DNA of 64,000 nt from Conexibacter arvalis (GTDB taxonomy: Bacteria > Actinomycetota > Thermoleophilia > Solirubrobacterales > Solirubrobacteraceae): the NCBI RefSeq assembly GCF_014199525.1, contig NZ_JACHNU010000006.1:62001-126000 (forward strand), written 5' to 3'. The position numbers were made by a program, and so were the translations under genes. This document shows, one piece after another, positions 58,410-64,000 of this stretch. The notes beneath the pieces are model-generated. The model was given only the letters and a program-made list of their open reading frames with translations. It did not search any database and was not told where the DNA came from. Every line of letters begins with the position of its first letter. Positions within the stretch are counted from its first letter, which is position 1.

Positions 58410-59540
58410 GTGAGCGAGCACCACCACGACCACCTCGGCGATCGGCTCGAGCGGGCGATCGGGGAGCACGTCGACGTCGAGCGCGAGCTGGCCCACGCCG
58501 AGCGCGAGGAGTCCGACCCCTCCCAGCGGCGCCGGCTGATGCAGACCGGCGTCTGGCTCGGCGTCACCGGGATCTCGCTCTACCTCGTCGCGCCGAGCCT
58601 GCTCGACGTGCTCGCGTCGTGGAGAGACGTGCGCCGCTTCGAGCCGCTGTGGCTGCTGGCGATGCTCGCGCTCCAGGGCGCCTCGCTCGCCTGCCTCTGG
58701 TTCCTCCAGCGGCTGGCGCTGCGGCCGGTCGCGCTCGCGCCGGTGATCACCTCGCAGCTGGCCGGCAACGCGCTCGCCAAGATCGCGCCCGGCGGCGGGG
58801 CGCTCGGCGCCGCGCTCCAGTACCGGATGCTCGTGCAGGCCGGCGTCGCGAGGGAGAAGGCGGTCGGCGGGCTGACGGTCGTCAACCTGCTCACGTTCGC
58901 GATGGTGCTGGCGCTGCCGGTGCTGGCGCTGCCGACGCTGCTGCGCGGCGGCGTCGACCAGAACCTCGTCGAGGTCGCGCTGATCGGGATCGCCGTCTTC
59001 GTCGTGCTGGCGGCGCTCGGCGCCGTCAGCCTCGCCGGCGACGGGCTGCTGACGTGGGTCGGCAGGACGGTGCAGCGGATCCGCAATCGGCTGCGGCGCG
59101 GCGCGCCGCAGCTGACGGGCCTGCCGGCGCGGCTGCTGCGCGAGCGCGACCGGATCCTCGCGACCTTCGGGCCGCGCTGGAAGCGGGCGCTCGGGAGCAC
59201 GGTCGGGCGGTGGGCGTTCGACTTCGGCACGCTGCTGGCGGCGCTCGCGTCGGTCAGCGCCTCCCCCAGCCCCGGCCTCGTCCTGCTCGCCTTCTGCGCC
59301 GCGCAGGTGCTGGCGCAGATCCCGCTGACCCCGGGCGGGCTCGGCTTCGTCGAGGCCGGCCTGACCGGCATGCTGACGCTCGCCGGCGTCTCCCCCGGCG
59401 ACGCCGTGCTGGCGACCTTCGCCTACCGGCTGTTCTCGTACTGGCTGCCGCTGCCGCTCGGCCTCGTCGGCGCGCTCGGCCACCGCCGCGTCATCGCGAA
59501 GCTCGATCGTCCGGCCGATCCATCAGCGCCGCCGCGGTGA
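58410..59540 (+). CDS. YbhN/UPF0104-type flippase-like membrane protein
   Basis: A 376-residue integral membrane protein with about eight helices after a His/Asp-rich cytoplasmic N-terminus (SEHHHDHLGDRLERAIGEHV). It resembles the N-terminal membrane domain of lysyl-phosphatidylglycerol synthase (the YbhN/AglD group), seen in GNALAKIAPGGGALGAALQY and IPLTPGGLGFVEAGLTGML. Such proteins move or modify lipid-linked molecules; no synthase domain is attached here. GTG start at 58410. Its last 50 bp overlap mobA on the other strand. Confidence 0.85.
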   Translation: MSEHHHDHLGDRLERAIGEHVDVERELAHAEREESDPSQRRRLMQTGVWLGVTGISLYLVAPSLLDVLASWRDVRRFEPLWLLAMLALQGASLACLWFLQRLALRPVALAPVITSQLAGNALAKIAPGGGALGAALQYRMLVQAGVAREKAVGGLTVVNLLTFAMVLALPVLALPTLLRGGVDQNLVEVALIGIAVFVVLAALGAVSLAGDGLLTWVGRTVQRIRNRLRRGAPQLTGLPARLLRERDRILATFGPRWKRALGSTVGRWAFDFGTLLAALASVSASPSPGLVLLAFCAAQVLAQIPLTPGGLGFVEAGLTGMLTLAGVSPGDAVLATFAYRLFSYWLPLPLGLVGALGHRRVIAKLDRPADPSAPPR

Positions 59541-60096
59541 GCAGGTCCTCGGGCAGGTTGACGTTGAAGAAGGCGCGCTCGTCGGCGACCTCGACGACCT
59601 TGGGGGCGAGCGCTTCAACCGCGTCCGTCAGCGCCCCGTCGGGCCTGCGCAGCGCCGCTGCGAGCGGCGCGGCGGCGGCGCGCTCGTAGCGCGCCAGCAG
59701 CGGCTGCAGCCGCCCGCCGGCGCGCGGCACGACCGCCGGCCGGCCGTGCGCGTCGGCGCGGGCGAGCCGTCCGACCAGCTCGGCGGTGAGGAACGGCAGG
59801 TCGCCGGCGGCGACGAGCACGGGCCGCTCCTCGGCCGCCGCGAGCGCGTGGACGATGCCGGCGAGCGGGTGGCGCGGCTCGTCGGGCTCGATCCAGATCG
59901 GGACGTCCGGCAGCGGCGGCAGCTCGGTGTCGGCCTTCGCGACGACGGCGACCTCGCCGAGCGCGGCGCGCAGCACCTCGACCGGGTAGCTGAGCAGCGG
60001 CCGCCCGTGCAGCTCCACCGTCGCCTTCCCGCCGCCGATCCGCCGCCCTCTGCCCCCTGCCAGCACGACGCCGATCGGTGCGTTCTCCTGGCCCAT
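59491..60096 (-). CDS. mobA: Molybdenum cofactor guanylyltransferase
   Basis: A 201-residue nucleotidyltransferase adding GMP to molybdopterin. The N-terminal GVVLAGGRGRRIGGGKATVE is the GTP-binding loop. LVAAGDLPFLT contains the metal Asp, and PAVVPRAGGRLQPLLARY is the substrate loop. It fits MobA rather than MobB. AGGAG lies 8 nt before the ATG. It acts with MoaA at 56.3 kb. It converges with, and overlaps by 50 bp, the flippase-like gene. Confidence 0.93.
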   Translation of the reverse strand: MGQENAPIGVVLAGGRGRRIGGGKATVELHGRPLLSYPVEVLRAALGEVAVVAKADTELPPLPDVPIWIEPDEPRHPLAGIVHALAAAEERPVLVAAGDLPFLTAELVGRLARADAHGRPAVVPRAGGRLQPLLARYERAAAAPLAAALRRPDGALTDAVEALAPKVVEVADERAFFNVNLPEDLLTAAALMDRPDDRASR

Positions 60097-60158
60097 CGCG
60101 CAGCTCCTGGTCCCGGGCGGGTGCTCCCGCCGCACGAGGCAGCATAGAATCAGTGGCG

Positions 60159-60731
60159 ATGGAAGGTTCCACTGATCAGGAGACCGTCCGGGCCTGGCTG
60201 CGCTGCTATCGGTGCTGGTCGCAGAACCTGGAGGTCCAGGTCCACTACGAGGGGATCCACAGGATCGATCCCTCCACGGGCGAGCGCGCCGAGGTCGTCG
60301 ACGAGATGCAGGAGGCCGTCGTGCAATGCCTCGACTGCATGCACGACCAGCCCCACCTCGGCTTCCACAACGGCCGCGTCGAGCCGGTCGAGGACCGCTG
60401 GGAGCGGATGGTCGCCGGCACCCCGTGGGTCGCCTCCTGCACCGTCACGGTCGACGCCGACGACGTCGAGACCTGCTCGGGCCCCGAGGCCGGCGACGCG
60501 CTCTCCTACGCCGCCTTCGGCGACCACGGCACGCGCGAGTTCTTCACCCACGTCCGCTTCCACAAGCACGACGACGACCAGATCGTCGTCCACCTGCTGG
60601 TCGAGCTGTACGCCCGCTCCAGCGAGGAGGCGACCGACGTGCTCGAGGTCGCCGCGCGCGGCAACCTCGCGATCACCTCGCTCGCCGAGGAGTCGCGCCC
60701 GCCGGCCTCCTCGGCCGACGACGTGCACTGA
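60159..60731 (+). CDS. Conserved-looking protein with two CxxC pairs, unknown function
   Basis: A 190-residue soluble protein. Two cysteine pairs, CYRCW near residue 16 and CLDC near 57, are well placed to hold a zinc. The middle is rich in aromatic and acidic residues, and the last 60 residues (FFTHVRFHKHDDDQIVVHLLVEL) are a strand-helix unit. TAGAAT ends 8 nt before the ATG, a leaderless arrangement. It is followed by the FKBP gene, which has its own -10. I do not recognise the family. Confidence 0.7.
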   Translation: MEGSTDQETVRAWLRCYRCWSQNLEVQVHYEGIHRIDPSTGERAEVVDEMQEAVVQCLDCMHDQPHLGFHNGRVEPVEDRWERMVAGTPWVASCTVTVDADDVETCSGPEAGDALSYAAFGDHGTREFFTHVRFHKHDDDQIVVHLLVELYARSSEEATDVLEVAARGNLAITSLAEESRPPASSADDVH

Positions 60732-60775
60732 GCGGTCGGCGAGGCCGGGGCGACCGGCTGGCTATCGTGCCGCCC

Positions 60776-61156
60776 ATGAGCACGCACGAGAAGCCGACCG
60801 TCGAGGTCCCGGCCGACACCCCGCCGTCCCACCAGCTGGAGCTCGACGACCTCGTCGTCGGCGACGGCGAGGAGGCCGTCGCCGGCAGGATCGTCGAGGT
60901 CCACTACGTCGGCGTCGCGTGGTCGAACGGGAGACAGTTCGACGCCTCCTGGGATCGCGGCGACACGTTCAAGTTCGCGCTCGGCAAGGGCCAGGTGATC
61001 CAGGGCTGGGACGAGGGCGTGAGAGGGATGAAGGTCGGCGGCCGCCGACGGATCACGATCCCGCCGATGCTCGGCTACGGCAAGCGCGGCGCCGGCGGCG
61101 TGATCGGGCCCGACGAGACGCTCGTCTTCGTCGTCGACCTGATCGGTGTGCGCTGA
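60776..61156 (+). CDS. FKBP-type peptidyl-prolyl isomerase
   Basis: A 126-residue single-domain FKBP. The family core is VEVHYVGVAWSNGRQFDASWDRG, then FALGKGQVIQGWDEGVRGMKVGG and RRITIPPMLGYGKRGAGG, closing with LVFVVDLIGV. Active-site aromatic residues of FKBP12 are largely kept, so proline isomerase activity is expected. There is no signal peptide, so it is cytoplasmic. TATCGT ends 7 nt before the ATG. It ends 1 bp before the convergent DUF5701 gene. Confidence 0.93.
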   Translation: MSTHEKPTVEVPADTPPSHQLELDDLVVGDGEEAVAGRIVEVHYVGVAWSNGRQFDASWDRGDTFKFALGKGQVIQGWDEGVRGMKVGGRRRITIPPMLGYGKRGAGGVIGPDETLVFVVDLIGVR

Positions 61157-61157
61157 C

Positions 61158-61892
61158 TCACATCCCCAGCCGTCCCGCGCACGAGGCCGAGCCGAGCCAC
61201 GTGTGCGGGACGCCGGCGAAGCACCAGCCGAGCTTCGGCGCCCCTCTGCTGATCCACAGCGCCGTCACTCTGCGGTCGCCGCGGCGCGAGCCGAGCAGCG
61301 AGAAGCCGGCGTTGGTCGCGACCACCTCCGGCCGGTGGGTGGCGACCGCGATCCCCTCCTCGACGGTCAACGGCGAGCGGCCGGCCTCCTGCAGCCTCGG
61401 CAGCGCCGTGTCCGGCGGGTCGTTCCGGGTCGCCCAGCCGGCGTCGACGTCGACCAGCAGGTAGGCGCCGCCGGGCGGCAGGCGCACCGTCTCGATCGGC
61501 CGGAACGCGGCGAACGCCTCGTCGTCGAGCATCGAGACGATCAGCCGTCGCTCATCGCGCCGCACCAGCCCGGCCGCCCGCTGCGGGCTCAGCAGCTCGC
61601 CGCCCACCACGAGCACGAACGGGAGCCGCGGCGGGCCGTCGTCCGCGGCGAGCGGGTCCCGCTCGCGCCGCGTCCGCGCGATCGTCGCCGCGACCTCCGG
61701 CAGGCGGTCGGCCAGCGGCGCCAGGTGGGCGCGGAACTGCCCGTCGGTCATCGCCGCAGCCCACGGCGCCCCGCGGGCGACCAGCGTGTCGAGCTGGCGG
61801 TCGAGCTCGAGCGCCAGCTCGTCGAGGCTCGGCGCGGCCGGGGCGGTCAGGGCGGTCGGCGCGCTGCGCTGCTCCATCGTCTCGATCGGCAT
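61158..61892 (-). CDS. DUF5701 family protein
   Basis: A 244-residue protein. Its C-terminal two thirds match what I recall as DUF5701: PPGGAYLLVDVDAGWATRND, then RSPLTVEEGIAVATHRPEV, and the closing GAPKLGWCFAGVPHTWLGS. The function is unknown. The start was set at ATG 61892 because a full promoter (TTGACA, 17 bp, GAAACT) ends 7 nt before it. Two operator-like repeats overlap this promoter. The divergent TetR gene is the likely controller. Confidence 0.85.
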   Translation of the reverse strand: MPIETMEQRSAPTALTAPAAPSLDELALELDRQLDTLVARGAPWAAAMTDGQFRAHLAPLADRLPEVAATIARTRRERDPLAADDGPPRLPFVLVVGGELLSPQRAAGLVRRDERRLIVSMLDDEAFAAFRPIETVRLPPGGAYLLVDVDAGWATRNDPPDTALPRLQEAGRSPLTVEEGIAVATHRPEVVATNAGFSLLGSRRGDRRVTALWISRGAPKLGWCFAGVPHTWLGSASCAGRLGM

Positions 61893-61899
61893 GCCGAAG

Positions 61900-61940
61900 A
61901 GTTTCATCCAACTGGATGAATTTGTCAACCGGATGGTTGA
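61900..61940 (-). promoter_or_regulatory. Promoter and operators shared by the DUF5701 and TetR genes
   Basis: On the minus strand the consensus -35 TTGACA (61923-61928), 17-bp spacer and -10 GAAACT (61900-61905) end 7 nt before the DUF5701 start. The palindrome TTCATCCA-AC-TGGATGAA (61903-61920) covers the spacer and -10, and TCAACC-GGAT-GGTTGA (61925-61940) covers the -35. CAACYGGATG is also directly repeated with a 17-bp period. These fit two bound TetR-type dimers. Confidence 0.8.
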
Positions 61941-61971
61941 AAGCCTTCTGTGGCGGTAGGCTTGCGCGGCG

Positions 61972-62691
61972 ATGAGCGCGACGAGCAGAGAGCCGGGCGA
62001 GCAGCGGGGTCGTGGCGAGCGCGACGGCACCGGCGGCGAGCACGGCGGCGAGAGCACGCGCGGCGGCCCGGAGCGGGCAGCCGGCGGGGTGAGGGGTCGG
62101 CGGCGAGCGGCCGACGCCAGACGCGATCCCGAGCGCACGCGGCAGGCGCTGCTTGACGCCGCGCTGGCCGAGTTCGCCGAGAAGGGGCGCGCCGGCGCGC
62201 GGGTCAGCGAGATCGCCGCCCGCGCCGGCGTCAACAAGCAGCTGATCTCGTACCACTTCGACGGCAAGGACGGGCTCTACCAGGCGCTCGCCGACCGCTG
62301 GCTGGAGCGCGAGCGGGAGTTCGCCGATCCCGACATCCCGCTCGGCGAGCTGGCCGCCCGCTATGCGCGCGAGACGGTCGAGCAGCGCGAGCTGACGCGG
62401 CTGTTCGTGCGCGAGTGCATCGAGGACGCGCCGGAGCCCGACTGGGGCCAGGATCCGGACGCTGAGCCCGAGGAGCTCGCCGACCTGCGCCGCCGCCAGC
62501 GAGCCGGCGAGATCGCCGAGCAGCTCGACCCGGCGTTCGTGCTGCTGGCGCTGCAGGGCGCGGCCGCCGCATCGGTCGTCTTCCCCGCCGACGTGCGCCG
62601 CTGGACGGGGCTCGAGCCCGACTCGCCGGAGTTCGCCGAGCGCTACGCCGAGCAGCTGCGGCGGCTCGCGGAGCTGCTGGCAGGCCGCTGA
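61972..62691 (+). CDS. TetR-family transcriptional regulator
   Basis: A 239-residue regulator. An unusual basic, Gly-rich N-terminal extension of about 50 residues precedes the helix-turn-helix (RQALLDAALAEFAEKGRAG, then VSEIAARAGVNKQLISYHF). The ligand domain follows (about 105-239). TAGGCT lies 9 nt before the ATG. It is divergent from the DUF5701 gene, whose promoter carries two TetR-like palindromes. An internal start further in would remove the odd extension. The ligand is unknown. Confidence 0.9.
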   Translation: MSATSREPGEQRGRGERDGTGGEHGGESTRGGPERAAGGVRGRRRAADARRDPERTRQALLDAALAEFAEKGRAGARVSEIAARAGVNKQLISYHFDGKDGLYQALADRWLEREREFADPDIPLGELAARYARETVEQRELTRLFVRECIEDAPEPDWGQDPDAEPEELADLRRRQRAGEIAEQLDPAFVLLALQGAAAASVVFPADVRRWTGLEPDSPEFAERYAEQLRRLAELLAGR

Positions 62692-62757
62692 CGCGGCCGC
62701 GCGACGCGCTCGGCCGCCCTCGTGCCCGCCGGAACCGCTCGACAGGGCCAGCGAAGG

Positions 62758-62786
62758 GCCCGCCCCGGCCGTGTGCCGGGGCGGGT
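62758..62786. terminator. Hairpin between tetR-type gene and PEP carboxykinase
   Basis: A stem of 12 bp (62758-62769 and 62775-62786, one wobble) has a 5-nt loop. It ends 5 bp before the PEP carboxykinase stop and 67 bp after the TetR stop. It probably stops transcription in both directions. Confidence 0.75.
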
Positions 62787-62791
62787 GCGTG

Positions 62792-64000
62792 TCAGGAGGC
62801 GGCGTTCAGGCGCGCTTCGAGCGCGTCGACCTGCGCGGCGACGGCGGCCGGGAGGCGGTCGCCGAACTTGGCGAGGAACTCGCGCACGTCGGGCAGCTCG
62901 GCCTTCCACTCCTCGACGTCGACCTTCAGCAGCTCGCCGAGGTCGGCGTCGCTGATCTCGAGGCCGGCCGTGTCGAGCGACGCGGGCGTCGGCAGGATGC
63001 CGATCGGCGTCTCGACGCCCTCGCCGGTGCCGGCGCAGCGCTCGAAGACCCACTTCAGCACGCGGCTGTTCTCGCCGAAGCCTGGCCACAGCCAGCGGCC
63101 GTCGGCGTCCTTGCGGAACCAGTTGACGTAGAAGATCTTCGGCAGCTTGGCGCCCTCGCGCTCGCCGATCTTCAGCCAATGGCCCATGTAGTCGCCCATG
63201 TGGTAGCCGGCGAACGGCAGCTGCGCGAACGGGTCGCGGCGCAGTCTGCCGACGGCGCCGGTCGCGGCGGCGGTCGTCTCCGACGCCATCGTCGCGCCGA
63301 GGTAGACGCCGTGCTCCCAGCTGAAGGCCTCGTGGACCAGCGGGACGACGCTGGAGCGGCGGCCGCCGAACAGGAAGGCGTCGATCGGCACGCCGGCCGG
63401 GTCCTCCCACTCGGGCGCGATCGCCGGGTCCTGCGCGGCGGGAACGGTGAAGCGGGCGTTCGGATGGGCGGCCGGCGTGCCCGACTCCGGCGTCCAGTCT
63501 CTGCCGTGCCAGTCGATCAGATGCGCCGGCGGCTCGTCGGTCATCTCCTCCCACCAGATGTCGCCGTCGTCGGTTCTGGCGACGTTGGTGAAGATGGCGT
63601 TCTCGGCGGCGGTGGCGATCGCGTTCGGGTTGGTCTTCTGCGACGTGCCCGGCGCGACGCCGAAGAAGCCGGCCTCGGGGTTGACCGCGTAGAGGCGGCC
63701 GTCGGCGCCGAACTTCATCCACGCGATGTCGTCGCCGATCGTCTCGACCGTCCAGCCCTCGAGCGTCGGGATCAGCATCGCGAGGTTGGTCTTGCCGCAT
63801 GCCGACGGGAAGGCGCCGGTGACGTACTTGACCTCGCCCTCCGGCGACGTGAGCTTGAGGATCAGCATGTGCTCGGCCATCCAGCCCTCGTCGCGGGCCA
63901 TCACCGAGGCGATCCGCAGCGCGAAGCACTTCTTGCCGAGCAGCGCGTTGCCGCCGTACCCGGAGCCGAACGACCAGATCTCGCGCGTCTCGGGGTAGTG
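62792..64000 (-). CDS. pckG: Phosphoenolpyruvate carboxykinase (GTP), 5' end beyond the window
   Basis: The C-terminal 402 residues of a GTP-dependent PEP carboxykinase, which converts oxaloacetate and GTP to PEP in gluconeogenesis. Seen are [20 protein letters not shown], the kinase P-loop [16 protein letters not shown] with its reactive cysteine, and the divalent-metal stretch [28 protein letters not shown] and the C-terminal [14 protein letters not shown] support the GTP (not ATP) class. The frame runs open through position 64000; the start lies outside. It ends next to a hairpin. Confidence 0.97.
   Translation of the reverse strand, partial: HYPETREIWSFGSGYGGNALLGKKCFALRIASVMARDEGWMAEHMLILKLTSPEGEVKYVTGAFPSACGKTNLAMLIPTLEGWTVETIGDDIAWMKFGADGRLYAVNPEAGFFGVAPGTSQKTNPNAIATAAENAIFTNVARTDDGDIWWEEMTDEPPAHLIDWHGRDWTPESGTPAAHPNARFTVPAAQDPAIAPEWEDPAGVPIDAFLFGGRRSSVVPLVHEAFSWEHGVYLGATMASETTAAATGAVGRLRRDPFAQLPFAGYHMGDYMGHWLKIGEREGAKLPKIFYVNWFRKDADGRWLWPGFGENSRVLKWVFERCAGTGEGVETPIGILPTPASLDTAGLEISDADLGELLKVDVEEWKAELPDVREFLAKFGDRLPAAVAAQVDALEARLNAAS

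Overview
The window is 64 kb of very GC-rich DNA, with tightly packed genes on both strands, GTG and TTG starts, and short gaps. It carries coenzyme F420 biosynthesis and F420-linked genes, a ClpS adaptor, an acyl-CoA carboxylase beta subunit inside a FAS-II operon, an ethylmalonyl-CoA mutase with its chaperone, and HtaA-type and DUF1707 proteins. Together these indicate an actinobacterium, most likely a Thermoleophilia / Solirubrobacterales member such as Conexibacter. The genus is an inference. No insertion sequence, prophage, integron or CRISPR array was seen. Most of the window reads as ordinary chromosomal backbone.

Layout. 1-13 kb: an MDR oxidoreductase, an aldehyde dehydrogenase, an MFS-transporter remnant, a secreted protein, tRNA-Leu(CAA), a PPOX/F420-type flavoprotein, an inositol-monophosphatase-like enzyme, membrane proteins of unknown role, an enoyl-CoA hydratase, an alpha/beta hydrolase and an HMG-CoA lyase. 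13-16.3 kb: a same-strand F420 block (F420:NADPH oxidoreductase, cofD, cofC, cofE). 16.4-18.6 kb: a lipocalin-like protein, a SnoaL-like protein and a VapBC pair. 18.6-25 kb: a translationally coupled FAS-II operon, fabD-fabH-fabG-acpP-fabF-carboxyltransferase-fabI. 25-27.3 kb: a zinc-ribbon protein, histidine kinase and LuxR response regulator operon. 27.3-29.5 kb: a fused FO synthase that completes the F420 theme. 29.5-37 kb: oxidoreductases, a manganese module (mntR-mntH) divergent from a YgfZ-like protein, and lipoproteins. 37-42 kb: a marR-drug exporter pair, corA, and crotonyl-CoA carboxylase/reductase with a small partner. 42-48.4 kb: an adenylate-cyclase-like protein, a PucR-type regulator divergent from a fatty-acid desaturase, an RTX-motif secreted protein, clpS and an MBL hydrolase. 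48.4-51.4 kb: ethylmalonyl-CoA mutase and meaB. 51.5-58.4 kb: an HtaA-domain secreted protein, a glycerophosphodiesterase, an epoxide-hydrolase-like enzyme, moaA and a thioredoxin-fold lipoprotein. 58.4-64 kb: a flippase-like membrane protein, mobA, an FKBP, a DUF5701 protein divergent from a TetR regulator, and the end of GTP-dependent PEP carboxykinase.

How the genes fit together. Acyl-CoA metabolism dominates: FAS-II, a desaturase, crotonyl-CoA carboxylase/reductase, ethylmalonyl-CoA mutase and its GTPase chaperone, HMG-CoA lyase and enoyl-CoA hydratase. Nearly all of the F420 pathway is present, as are two molybdenum-cofactor genes. Metal handling appears as MntR/MntH, CorA and an HtaA protein.

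The most useful unexplained signals are non-coding. (1) A TANNNT -10 hexamer lies 6-10 nt before the start codon of about 25 genes, which points to widespread leaderless transcripts. (2) Two copies of a 49-nt hairpin share a 19-bp stem and an 11-nt loop. (3) A CCCCCCGGTCGGGGGG element sits about 51-52 nt upstream of both the kinase operon and the fab operon. (4) Several palindromic operators pair convincingly with adjacent regulators or with metal-related genes.
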